Assembly (NCBI GenBank): GCA_023374045.1 | Contig: CM041778.1 | Span: 364,224,831-364,288,830 of the forward strand | Reading direction: 5' to 3' | Length of the DNA stretch: 64,000 nt | Origin: Limonium bicolor | Lineage: Eukaryota; Streptophyta; Magnoliopsida; Caryophyllales; Plumbaginaceae | Part shown: positions 23,352 through 33,694 of the stretch, piece by piece | Layout of the letters: the number at the start of each line of letters is the position of its first letter | How positions within the stretch are numbered: position 1 is the first letter of the stretch | Translations under genes and position numbers: made by a program | Notes under the pieces: generated by a model | Told to the model about the DNA's origin: nothing | The model's input: the letters and a program-made list of their open reading frames with translations, nothing else | The model's database searches: none

Positions 23352-23739
23352 AGAAAACAGATACTGCGTGTGAGGTTTTTTTAACGCGAAATTCGAACCT
23401 AGAGATTCTCGACAGGTAATATAGAGATGGCCCTTTTGGTCTTTTATCACTTTACCAATGTCAACATTCTATTGGAGAGAAATAAGAAAAAAAAGAGGAT
23501 TTGTTAAGAGTAGAATGCAACTAGAGGAGAGGAGAGAGAGTGAGGAGAGAGAGAAATTTTTTTCTTCAAAATGTCATAACTTATAATATATAACTACAAA
23601 AATAAAAAAATTATATCATTGTTCATCATTTTTCGTGCTCTCAAAATAAGACCAAACAATGAGTATGTTTTGATAAATTTTTATTTTTCATTTTTTGTAT
23701 GTAATGTTTTTTAAGACTCGTTGTGAATCTTTAAGTTTA

Positions 23740-24160
23740 AGAAAAGTGAATCAACGGTGTACAAAGTGAATCCAAGGTTGTTAAAAAGTGAATCAAAGAG
23801 TTGCTTAAAAGTGAATAAGATGTTTAAAAAGTGATCTCATTAAACAGAGATTGTTTAACTAAAGTGATTCTGAGTTTGACTGGGTGAATGAGAGGTTTAG
23901 AAAAAGTGAATCAAAGGTTGTCAAAAAGTAAATCACAAGTTGTACAAAGTGAATCGGAGTAACAAGAAAAGTGAATCTCGTAAGCATAGATTAAAAGGTT
24001 AAAGAAATGTGAATCAGAGGTTTATAAAGTGAATCATACGTTAAAAGTGATTCTTGTAAATAGAAATTGTTTTACTAAAGTGAATAGAAAAATAAAAAAA
24101 AATTGAACCAGAGTTTTAAGAAAAGTGAATCAAAGGTTTTTTAAAGGTGAATCAAAATTT
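23740..24160. repeat. Degenerate iterons AAAGTGAATC
   Basis: Well over a dozen copies or near copies of AAAGTGAATC, usually followed by (A/G)AGGTT, are spaced mostly 20-30 bp apart. The motif reappears inverted at 24570-24650 (AGATTCATTTTG, AAGATTCACTTT), extending the element's inverted symmetry. Confidence 0.7.
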
Positions 24161-24217
24161 AAGAAAATTCAATATTTGTTTAATACTAGTAAAAGTTAAT
24201 TCTACCACAAACTATGC

Positions 24218-24560
24218 GAGGGTGTTTTTAGGGTTGGGGGGGGGGGGGGGGGGGGAGGTAGGGTAATCTTTTGGTATTAGTTTTACACTTTATATTGTCG
24301 TCACTACTCGACAGTTTTTTAGGGTTGTGGTTTAGGGTTTAGGGTACAAACCATAAAAACGCCTTCGACGTTTTTAGCATAGGGTGGTTTTGAGGGTGTT
24401 TGGGGGGTAGGGTAATCTTTTTGGCATTAGTATTATACTTTATATTGTCGTAATTGACTCGACAGTTTTTTAGGGTTTGCGGTTTTACCCTAACCATACC
24501 TACAAACCATAAAAATGTCTTCGAGTTTTTAACTTTACTATGGTGGCCTTTAGAGTGTTT
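24218..24560. repeat. Tandem duplication of about 173 bp with a 20-G run and telomere-like motifs
   Basis: Two diverged copies start near 24218 and 24392. They share GTAGGGTAATCTTTT, ACTTTATATTGTCGT, CTCGACAGTTTTTTAGGGTT and ACAAACCATAAAAA. The first copy holds 20 consecutive G (24236-24255) and TTTAGGGTTTAGGG, two units of the plant telomere repeat. Confidence 0.75.
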
Positions 24561-24857
24561 GGTTAAGATTTCATTTTGCTATGAATAGATTCATTTATTA
24601 TTAAAGAAGATTCATTTTGCTAATGAATAAGATTCACTTTAAAAATTACCTAATATCTATCATTCTAAAAATATAAAATTTTAAGTTTACCAAACAATAT
24701 TCATGGTGCATCTTGTTTTGAAGAACATAAAAAATGATGAACAATGATATAATTTTTTTTTATTTTACACTTTTATTTGTAAGTTATAACATTTTGAAAA
24801 AAATATTATTTTCTCTCTCCTCCTAATAAAGTCACATTCAGCATTCTAGACTTACTC

Positions 24858-25566
24858 TCGTACACAAGCAGATATTTTTCCCTATTTTTTCTTTTCCTCT
24901 ACTATTTTTTGTTTTTCTTTATCTTTCTTCATTTATTTAGCCAACCTCATATTAACATCTGTCCATCTCCATATGATACCCTGGCGTAAGAGCCAGGGTC
25001 TCCACGCCGTTTTTTAATTGAGGAGATCAAATCAAGGTGTGTTAACCTTCATCATCGAACAAATTATTAGACCGGTACGCTTATCAATCAATCCTATAAT
25101 TTAATATACAATATTAGGTGCCGCGTGACAAACTTGGTTATCTTACTTCAAATAATGATGTCAGCTATTCTATCCACTATTCAACTATTTGTCAAAATAA
25201 GGTAGAGTATACAAAATGGATCAGGTCCCAAATGCACCCAGCAAGCAAAGCAATCAACAATAGCAGCCACTGTTCTTTATTATTTTTGTCCCTCTTGCAC
25301 ACACAAAAATACTCTAATTTCTTAGTATTTTATTTGGTATGTTCCATATTCTTTCTTGCACACACAAGCATTATACAAACACATCCAGAGATTAATCTCT
25401 CGTCTACAGACCCTAAATTTCCACCATGTAACATCTCTTCCCATGACCAAATGAAGTCACTCAACACTCATACACAAACGATTCAAGTCGACCGATCTAT
25501 CAAACAACAAAGTTTAAAATAATAATTATCATTACGACCGTTCCCTTCACAATCACACGTATGATT
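24858..25566 (+). other. Flanking DNA upstream of the GLOX-like pseudogene
   Basis: There is no coding signal. A short hairpin with arms ACCCTGGC and GCCAGGGT lies at 24978-24999. The last few hundred bases are AT-rich with CA-rich patches and end CGTATGATT, which appears to be the original start-codon context of the gene that continues after Copia-A at 30266. It would then have been that gene's promoter and 5' leader. This is inferred from position only. Confidence 0.4.
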
Positions 25567-25757
25567 TACAGGTCTAACCAGTTTAGGCCCAATGCTTTCT
25601 ATTATAAGATAGGCCCATGTCTATAATATCTCTATCTAGTAAATAAAGTGTCACAGTCCAGTCTCTCAGACACATATATATACACGCTGTTAGGTCTGTA
25701 ATACATATCCATTGATGAGATGAATATACATGGATATACATTTTCACTACGCTAGTA
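25567..25757 (+). repeat. Copia-A 5' LTR
   Basis: 191 bp, starting TACAGGTCTAACC and ending GCTAGTA. It is matched by 30077-30265. The terminal TG is not preserved. Confidence 0.85.
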
Positions 25758-25769
25758 TGGTATCAAAGC
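25758..25769 (+). promoter_or_regulatory. Copia-A primer-binding site
   Basis: TGGTATCAAAGC abuts the LTR directly. It is one base off the usual initiator-Met-tRNA complement TGGTATCAGAGC. Confidence 0.8.
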
Positions 25770-25832
25770 ATGCTAGGAATCGCCTTTGCTAAGTGATTCC
25801 AGATCTGGGATCCGTTTCCATCTCTTCTCTTC

Positions 25833-26870
25833 ATGGAGACACCAGAGTCGCTTAGATCATTTGGATCTACTGACGATGGGAAGATGCAGAAGGATGGAGA
25901 TGATGCTGCAAAGTCGATGCAGAAGGATGGAGATGATGCTACAAAGTCTCTGATCTCGATCCAACCTGCACAAACACAATCAGGATCTCAATCAGTTTTG
26001 TTTGCTGTAGCTCATCTCGTTAAACTCACACAAGACAATTTCAGGTTTTGGAAGGGAATGATTTTACCATTTCTTAGAGGTAACGATCTGTATAAGTATC
26101 TTGATGGCACTTATCCATGTCCCTCCCCGATCCTTAATGAAACCTTAAATCCGGCCTACACTAAATGGATCCAGCAGGATCAACTCCTAATGTCTATATT
26201 ATTTTTTACTCTCTCACCGGATCTTGTTTCTCAAGTTCTTGAGCACTCAACCTCTGCTGAGGTTTGGCAAGAACTTCATGACTCATTTGCTGCTCAAACT
26301 GTAGCTCATTTGGGCCAGTTGAATATGAAACTAGCTACTCTCTAAGAAACCAGAGGAATCCATAACTACTTATTTTGGTCGTGCAAAGTCTCTTGCCTCT
26401 GATCTTAATATGGCTGGTCACAAAATTTCTAATAGAGAGTTCCAGTCATATATATTACGTGGCTTACCTAGATATTATTATCCTGTCAGTGCTAATATCC
26501 TTACTCGAACAGAATTTTGTACTCCAAGTCAGCTATACAATTTTCTGTTAAGCTATGAGGAGGTTTTGAAGCAGAATGATAAACAAGGTCTAGAACTTGT
26601 TTGTATTAATGCTACAGAGGCTTCTGGTTCCTCTGGTCAGAATAAATCTAAGCAGAGTTATGGCAAAGGCAAAAATTACTCAGGTTCAAAGTCCACTGGT
26701 TCTCAGCGAAATCAGTCTCAAGGAAGAGGATCCTACACAAACAAGGGGGAAGAGGTGGTTCCTATTTCACTGGACAACCAGATAGTAGACCAACCTGTCA
26801 AATATGTCAAAAGATAGGTTATATAGCAGCAGTTTGCTACCACCATTTCAATCAGGCATATCAGATCTCA
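25833..26870 (+). pseudogene. Copia-A gag
   Basis: Gag packages element RNA into cytoplasmic particles. The frame from 25833 gives a UBN2-type gag (VKLTQDNFRFWKGMILPFL and later SAEVWQELHDSF) and ends at a TAA (26343-26345). It resumes at 26410 with NREFQSYILRGLPRYYYPV after a frameshift. A zinc knuckle is encoded near 26790-26840 in a third frame, but its histidine is replaced by tyrosine (CQICQKIGYIAAVC), so zinc binding is doubtful. A small direct repeat (MQKDGDDA, twice) lies near residues 19-34. Confidence 0.85.
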
Positions 26871-28660
26871 CCTCCCCCCACCTTTGCAGCCAATGCAACA
26901 GGGAAAATCTCTACTAATGACTGGTTGTCTGATACTGCGGCAACGCATCATTTTACAGGAGACTATAATCGGCTAAATTTGGGTGCTACTGAGTACATGG
27001 GGCCAAAATCAGTTACCTTAGGGGATGGATCATCCCTTGGAATCACACATCAAGGATCAGGTTCTCTCTCTCTTACCTCTGGCCCTTTCCGCTTATCCAG
27101 GATTTCTCACTCCCCCTCTCTTAATAAACATTTGTTATCCGTTAGACAATTTGTGTGAAGATGATGTTTATTTTGAGTTCAATTCCACTTCCTTTGTTTT
27201 AAAGGATATTCACACCAAGAAGACTCTTCTTCAAGGTTCAGTTAAGGATGGTGTTTCCTACCACACCAACTCCCCTACTACATTACACCAAGTTACAAAA
27301 CAAGAAGGTGTCCACTGCTACATGGCATTAGAGGCTAGGTCACCCACCCTCAATGGTGATTACTAATAGGATCATTTCCACTAATAATCTTCCTGTTCTG
27401 TATGATAAGAACAAAGAGTTTTGTAGTGCCTGTTGTTTAGGCAAATTGCATGCTTTTTTCATTATTTGAGTAGTTCTACATCTTGCTCATGTTTTGAGCT
27501 TATGTTTCTAGATGTATGGGGACCAGCTTTTACACCTTCTATTGATGGTTACAGATACTTTCTACTTATTGTAGATGATTTCTAAGTTTGTTTGGCTATT
27601 TCCCTTAGCAAGGAAATCAGATGTTGTTACAGTTTTTGATGCTTTCATCAAATTTATTAAGAATCATTTCTCTTCTGCCATCAGAACTATTCAAACAGAT
27701 GGGAGAGGGGAGTTTCAAGGAATAAAAACACTCACAGTAAAATGGAATTGGACACAGATTTACTTGTCCTTATTCCCATCAACAGAATGGGGTAGTTGAG
27801 GTCAAAAACAGATATACAGTAGACAAGGGTCTCTCTCTTCTTGCTCAGTCTAATCTTGGTTTCCGATTTTGGACTTATGCATTCAGAACTGCTGTTTTTC
27901 TCTCCAACAGAACCCCCACTAAGGTGTTGCAGTATAAAACACCTTATGAAATTTTATATGGCAAACCTCCAGACTACTCTATCCTCAGGGTGTTTGGATG
28001 CTCAGCATGACCAAATCTCAGACCTCATACCCACATAAATTGAGTTTTCGTACTATCGAATGTGTGTTCTTGGGGTACTCTCCTAATCAATGTGGTTATG
28101 TTTTTTACTGCCCTAGGTCTGGTAGGAATTACATCAGCAGAGATGTTGTGTTTAATGAAGCACACTTTCCCCTTAGCACCACAGAAGTTTCTAGTCCACC
28201 CCTTAAACCTATCTCAGAGGTTGTTTCAGTTTTGATACCCTGCACTACTGGTGTAACTTCCCCCACCACACCTACCCCTTCTCCTCAGAATGTTGCACCC
28301 ATTCTTACACCTTCTATCTCATCTCCATCTCTCTCACCTCAACTAAATCAAATTCTCCTAGTCCTGATCCCTCTCCCTCCATACAGACTCCAAATCTCAC
28401 TTCACCCCAACAGTCTACACCCTCTTCTACTCCTTCAGATCCTCCACCTAATCATCATATGGTCACACGAGCTAAGGCCAATATTCAGCAACTAGCCTTA
28501 CCCTTAAATCCTCTTCAACTTCCCTCAGTCCCATCCCTGAATCCCCTTCTTTTACCAAAGCTCAAAAATTTCCAGAATGGAGGGCAGCTATTCAAAAAGA
28601 GTATGATGCTCTAATGGCTACTCAGACTTAGGATCTGGTCCCTTACAGTCCTAACTAAAA
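26871..28660 (+). pseudogene. Copia-A protease and integrase
   Basis: The protease active site reads DTAATHHF (near 26930), a variant of the common DSGATHH. Integrase remnants include LDVWGP (first Asp, near 27510), IQTDGRGEFQ (second Asp, near 27700) and VVEVKNRY (Glu, near 27800), followed by the post-core text KTPYEILYGKPPDY and FLGYSPNQCGYV. These pieces lie in several frames with stops (for example TAA at 27584-27586). Integrase would insert the cDNA into chromosomes in the nucleus; this copy cannot encode an intact enzyme. Confidence 0.85.
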
Positions 28661-28667
28661 CATTCTT

Positions 28668-30090
28668 GTGGTCAAGTGGATCCTCAAGACTAAGAAAACA
28701 GCAACAGGAGAAATAGAAAGAAGAAAGGCCAGGTTAGTGGCCCAAGGTTATAATCAGGCTGTTGGGTTTGATTTTACAGAAACCTATAGCTCAATGGTGA
28801 AAATGACAACAATAGGGGTTGTTCTTTCTATTGCTGTTTGCAGAAACTGGCCTATCAGACAGCTTGATGTTCAAAATGCCTTTCTAAATGGAGTTTTGGA
28901 GGAAGAGGTGTTTGTCAAACAGCCACCTGGCTTTGTTGATAAGTCTAAACCCACACATGTTTGTCGTCTTAAGAAAGCCTTATATGGGCTAAAACAGGCC
29001 CCCCGTGCTTGGTATTCTACCCTCAGTTCTAAGCTTTTGGAATTGGGATTTACTGTGTCTGCTGAGGATTCTTCTCTGTTTATATTTAGACACCAGACTA
29101 ATGTTGTGTTTGCTCTCATTTATGTTGATGACATTCTCATCACTGGCAGCTCTACTGGTGTTTTACATAAACTGATTAAGAGTTTGTCTCAAGCTTTCCC
29201 TGTTAAGGATTCGGACAACTTATCTTTCTTCCTAGGTGTTTCTGCTACACGCACATCTAAAGGTTTGCTACTCAAGCAGGACAAATATATTTCAGATTTA
29301 TTAGAGAAAACTTAGTTGTCTCATTTGAAGGTTGTCACTACTTCTATTCACTCATCTCAAACTCTAGATGACAGTTCTTCACCCACATTCACAGACTATA
29401 CTAAATATCGAAGCGTTATGGGTTCTCTACAATATCTGGCGATTACTCGACCAGATATTCAATTTACAGTAAGTCGCCTATCACAATACATGCATTCTCC
29501 ACAAGAAACCCATTGGAAAGCAGTAAAATGGTTGCTAAGATACCTGAGTTACACGAAGCATCTGGGTCTATTCTTCTCCACCACTCCTACTGGTCCCCTC
29601 GAGATCTTCTCGGACGCTGACCGGGCCGGTGCGCATCTGGACAGTCTCTCCACCACCGGTTTCTGTCACTATCTTGGCTCTCATCTTGTTTCATGGAGCT
29701 CGAAGAAGCAGCACTCTGTTGCGTGATCTTCTACGGAGGTGGAGTTTAAGGCGGTGGCGAACGCTACTGTAGAAGGTATTTGGATCCTTCAGTTACTCAG
29801 AGAAATGGGAATCTTTATTCCTAAAGAGCCAATCTTGTACGCGATAATATCAGTGCACTTACCTGAGTCGCAACCCTGTGCTCCACAGTCGAATGAAGCA
29901 TGTCGCCGTTGATTATTTCTTCGTTTGTGAGCGGGTCGATAATGGAACCCTAACCGTGGCGCATGTATCAGCGAAAGAGCAGATCGCCGACAGTTTTACC
30001 AAGAGTCTCTCTTCTTCTACGTTTCTGAGTTTTCATTCCAAACTTCCTCTACAAACCAGTTTGGACCGTGGGAGGATACAGGCCTAACCA
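28668..30090 (+). pseudogene. Copia-A reverse transcriptase and RNase H
   Basis: The longest preserved part. The RT segment 28668-29315 has [34 protein letters not shown] and the catalytic YVDD (LIYVDDILITGS). A TAG at 29313-29315 breaks it; the same frame continues to 29726 with SLQYLAITRPDIQFTVSRL and the RNase H start EIFSDADRAGAH. A TGA follows KKQHSVA (29724-29726), and later RNase H text (GNATVEG-like, then RMKHVAVDYFF at 29890) is in other frames. Both enzymes convert the RNA to DNA in the particle. Confidence 0.9.
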
Positions 30091-30265
30091 GTTTAGGCCC
30101 AATGCTTTTATTATAAGATAGGCCCATGTCTATAATATCTCTATCTAGTAAATAAAGTGTCACAGTCTAGTCTCTTAGACACATATTATACACGTTGTTA
30201 GGTCTGTAATACATATCCATTGATGAGATGAATATACATTGATATACATTTTCACTATGCTAGTA
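30077..30265 (+). repeat. Copia-A 3' LTR
   Basis: 189 bp, about 96 percent like the 5' LTR by eye. A purine tract GTGGGAGGA precedes it. Its last base (A, 30265) joins TG of the target to give an ATG for the downstream gene remnant. Confidence 0.85.
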
Positions 30266-31610
30266 TGATCTCCATCTTCCTATTCATCGCTTTTTCATTC
30301 CCGACGTCCAACGCTGCGCCTGCAAAATGGCAACTTCTCCAAAAGAATGTTGGAGTTTCCGCCATGCACATGCAACTTCTCCCCAACAACCGAGTGCTCA
30401 TCTTCGAAGGAACAAACTTCGGCAAATCCAGAATCAATTTCCCCAAAGGAAAATGCCAGAACAATGATGAAATTATTAAGCCAGATTGCACCGCTCATTC
30501 TATCGAATACAATGTTTATTCAACACTTTTCGTCAGGGGTGGAGCCCAAATATATATTATATTGGGTCACTTTAAAGAAAAGAAAATTTTAACATATTTG
30601 AACATAGTTGGTTGAACCCAAGACAACTCACTCAATGCTTCTATCCCTTAACACTACACCACCAACAACTCTATGACCAATTCTTTTGTCAACTGAAACA
30701 TATAGCTGATGCGGTTGTCAGCTGAAATTAGAAAATGTAGAGAGAAAAAATAGTTGATATGACAGTTGATGTATGTGACATACAGAGAGAACAAATTAGC
30801 TGATCAAATAAACTCATCCGATAATCTGACAAAAGAATGGGCCCTATGATATATGGGGTCATTATACTATATACAAATAAACTATAATTATTCAATATAT
30901 AGGAATCTCAGAATTCTTCTATAAATGTGGGGTCACGTGACCCCCTAGATCAGCCACTGCATTTCGCCCACTCACGATCCAAACCGACACTTTCTGCTCT
31001 TCCGGCACCGTCACACCGGACGGTTGTCTTATCCAAAATGGTGGCTGGCATGATGGAGCAAAAATGGTCCGTTATTTCCAACCATGCTCCACTTGCGACT
31101 AGAATGAGCATAGTAGCAAACTGAATCGTCCACGATGGTACGCTAGTAACCACATTCTTCCTAATGGTCAAATAATCATTGTTGGAGGACTCGCGCAGTT
31201 TAACTATGAGTTTTACCCTAAGAACACTAGTATACATGACTTACCTTTCTTACATCAAACTAAAGACAAGGATGGATCATGGATCAGATAATAATCTCTA
31301 CCCATTTGTGTTCTTAATCCCGGATATAATCTCTTTATCTTCGCAAGCAATCGAGCTATTCTTCTTAAGTACAAAACTAACACAGTCATTCAAACATACC
31401 CAACTATTCCGGCGGTCAACCTAGATCCTATCCAAGTACTGGATGAGCTGTTCTTCTTCCCTTACAGAATATCAACACCAATAAGTTCAACCTGAAATCT
31501 TGGTATGCGATGGAGCTCCCAAAGACTCGATACAACAATTACACAATGGCAATTTCCTCCCAGCACTAAACGATCACAAACGATATAATACACTAACGGC
31601 TAAAAATAAA
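30265..31610 (+). pseudogene. GLOX: Glyoxal/aldehyde oxidase (GLOX)-like pseudogene, N-terminal part
   Basis: Plant GLOX proteins are secreted copper-radical oxidases acting on aldehydes in the cell wall and in pollen. The frame starts with a signal-peptide-like MISIFLFIAFSFPTSNAAP, then WQLLQKNVGVSAMHMQLLP and CTAHSIEYNV. After a MITE (30534-30959) it resumes FRPLTIQTDTFCSSGTVTPD, where Cys at 30995-30997 matches the Tyr-Cys cofactor cysteine. RWYASNHILPNGQIIIVGG and FNYEFYPKN follow, then NNLYPFVFL, LFIFASNRAILL and GNFLPALN. TAG at 31100-31102 replaces an expected Trp codon and several frameshifts follow. The C-terminal half is missing. Copia-A sits exactly at the start codon. The family identification is strong; it is not functional. 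Confidence 0.85.
30534..30959. mobile_element. hAT-like MITE inside GLOX pseudogene
   Basis: The ends CAGGGGTGGAGCC and, inverted, CAGTGGCTGATCTAGG resemble hAT termini. The flanking 8-mers CTTTTCGT (30526-30533) and CATTTCGC (30960-30967) agree at six of eight positions, consistent with an aged 8-bp duplicate. The 426-bp insert interrupts the GLOX frame precisely between Thr and Phe-Arg-Pro-Leu. A palindromic GGGGTCACGTGACCCC lies near its right end. Confidence 0.7.
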
Positions 31611-31718
31611 ATGTTGTATTGCAAGTGCGATGGGTCCGAATGTTGTACGATGACTTTGAGAAATTTACAAGCGATCAGGAGAGCTTAATATCCTTTATTA
31701 TTCCCTTCTTGCGGGGAA

Positions 31719-32017
31719 GTGAGTTGGAGGTTTTGGATGGCAGCCCCGAAAGTTACCCCTGGCACTACTATCTTCATCGACAACATCAATCCAGCATCTA
31801 GAGTTGGAGCCATTTGGAAGCTTTTTGATAAATATGGACAAATCGTCGGTCTCAGGCTACCCAAAGCTTCGAGAATCCACGCCAAGACTAGATATAGTTT
31901 TGTCGAATACAAGACTAAAGAGGCAGTTGATCAAGCAATTGCAGAAATCAACGGTTTGATAGTCGGTGGCCACCGGTTGCATACCCAAACGGCAATCGAA
32001 AGAAGATACACCCAGGG
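31719..32017 (+). pseudogene. RRM-domain fragment
   Basis: About 99 codons with a complete-looking RNA-recognition motif: RNP2-like TIFIDNI near residue 17, KLFDKYGQIVGLRLPK, RNP1-like RYSFVEYKTKEAVDQAI, and INGLIVGGHRL. It resembles ORF1 RRMs of plant LINEs and SR-type splicing factors. The frame is cut at 32018 by an LTR-like sequence starting TGTAACGACCCC. It probably has nothing to do with the GLOX remnant immediately upstream. The parent gene is not recognised. Confidence 0.6.
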
Positions 32018-33640
32018 TGTAACGACCCCAAAACTATCCTGGTTCTGAGACCATTACACGACGCATGCTTACTACCTAAGGCATGCAAGGCTACTCTCTG
32101 ACGAATCCCAAACATAATACAAATACTCTTCTATTACATAAATAATGATCACAACTTGTCTCACAAATTACAAAATGGAAGCCAAACGAATTACAAAGCA
32201 GAAGTCTAAAATAAATACAAAGGCTACGAAGCCACAAACAATTACAAAGCCCACGAAGCAAAACTAAAAGCAGAAACAGAAGCGGAAGCCTTCAAATAGA
32301 GGCTAAAACCTGTAAAATGTTAAATGGATTGGGGTGAGCAAACCACAGCTCAGTAAGTGATAAACTTCATCAGCATAAGCATGCTCAAAACATTTTTTAC
32401 AGAACATAGAGTATATAGATATAAGTTAGCAAATCAGATTCAAAATCAAAATCAAATAGAAGCACCACAAAGTTAGAAATTCATTCCTTGCATGAAAAAC
32501 ACACCAAACATAAGTCTAAACTTATATAATATACTTTATATGCAAGATAATACAAAACAAGCTATTTTAACCTTATTTTCATAAATAATCTTATAATTCT
32601 AACTATAATATGATAAGTCTAAGGCTTATTAAGGCCCTACACTTACCTTTTGCTAGTCCTCGAGCAAAACTTAATCAGAAAAGAATAACTACTTGTGCAC
32701 AGAACAGATAACCATAATAATGACAACTAGATAAATCTTTCCTTACTACCTGACTCTAATTCACAACCATCACTTAATCTTTCTTATTCCATCAAAAACA
32801 TACTAATGGGTATAAAATAAAACATTCAATTTCAAAAACCGATCAAAAACTCTTGAGCTATTTTGCATAAAGGATTGTGCAGCCTCTCCTTTTTCTGGTT
32901 TCCAACATTCAGCCCTATTATTCAAGGGTTTCTGAATGTGGCCAAGAGCCTCATAAATGGATTTCATGATTCAGCCCTATTTTTCAAGGGTTTCTGAACC
33001 TGGCCCTGATTTTTATTTAGAAAGGGGAATTTAGGAATAAAACAAAAGGAAAGACTCTCGAGTGTTTCTTTATTCGAAGGCAATTTTTGCAACCTCATAT
33101 AATATAATGCTTCATAATAATGCTTTTTTTAAGAAGATTTTTTTTCTTTCTTTTTCTTCTTCTTCTTTTTCCTTCTTCTTTATTTTTCTCTTTTTTTTCA
33201 TACACAATCCCTATTTAAGATTTTTATCCAAAAGAATTTTCACTGTTTGAAAGAAAAAGAAAAAACATTACCCAGAAGTAAATCAGAGATAAAAAAAAGG
33301 AAGTAAGGCCATATACTCATGTTAATAAAGAGAATCAAGAAGTTAAAATAGAAATCTAAAGGTCATTAGAAAGCTTACCTCTTGAGAGAACACATTTATC
33401 CTTCCCTAATTTTACTTTACCAAGGAATATGCAAAAGCTGAGTAAAACATCAATAAAACTTCAACTTATAACATATTTATATACATAAACTCGTTTTTTT
33501 ATCTATTTAAATATATATTTTTTAAAATAAAATAATTTTTAAAGGGGGACCCCTGCCCTACACTTGGCAGGAACACTGTCCCTAGTGTTCAAAGCAAATA
33601 AAATAATAAGTTCATAAAGAATTTAAAGAAGATGAAATAA
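32018..33640. mobile_element. LTR-like fragment, TGTAACGACCCC type, unclassified
   Basis: It begins TGTAACGACCCC, close to Ty3/Gypsy LTR termini of plants, and includes a GGGGTGAGCAAACC...AGCTCAGTAAG region of the sort seen in such LTRs. Two copies of a palindromic unit, TTCAGCCCTAT...AAGGGTTTCTGAA, lie at 32908 and 32970. The motif GCCCTACACTT occurs at 32634, 33569 and again at 33677. No coding is visible; 33130-33260 is a T/C-rich low-complexity stretch. The right end is not clear, and it may have been truncated when the SIRE-like element arrived or decayed. Confidence 0.45.
32908..32998. repeat. Two palindromic units, 62 bp apart
   Basis: Units at 32908 and 32970 share TTCAGCCCTATT and TTCAAGGGTTTCTGAA, with nested arms TTCAG/CTGAA and CCCT/AGGG. 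The architecture is similar to the longer LARD LTR arrays. Confidence 0.65.
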
Positions 33641-33694
33641 ACACTCCCCTGATATGATGAGTCCGGATGGAGGGGCCCTACACTTAGCCTTTGG

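Larger units (their letters stand above)
23505..24857. mobile_element. Inverted-repeat element of about 1.35 kb, superfamily uncertain
   Basis: The arms at about 23507-23700 and 24661-24855 are imperfect inverted copies. Shared pieces include TTATATCATTGTTCATCATT, TTTTTCAAAATG and the GGAGAGAGAGAAA tract on the outer side. Long arms with a noncoding centre suggest a Mutator-like (MULE) derivative, but I could not define a 9-bp target duplicate. The interior has GTGAATC iterons (23740-24160) and a tandem duplication with telomere-like text (24218-24560). Confidence 0.55.
25567..30265 (+). mobile_element. Copia-A, decayed Ty1/Copia element
   Basis: LTRs of 191 bp (25567-25757) and 189 bp (30077-30265) flank gag, protease, integrase, reverse transcriptase and RNase H remnants in Copia order. 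The LTRs differ at about eight positions, so the insertion is fairly old. The flanking 5-mers are TGATT (25562-25566) and TGATC (30266-30270), a target duplicate with one change. Short LTRs, about 4.7 kb total length and the pol motifs suggest the Ale/Retrofit group. Many stops and frameshifts make it inactive. Confidence 0.9.

Noticed and set aside
24978..24999. Hairpin ACCCTGGC/GCCAGGGT as a terminator or microRNA precursor
   Set aside because: The stem is only 8 bp, there is no extended pairing of precursor size, and rho-type terminators are not relevant in a plant nuclear genome.
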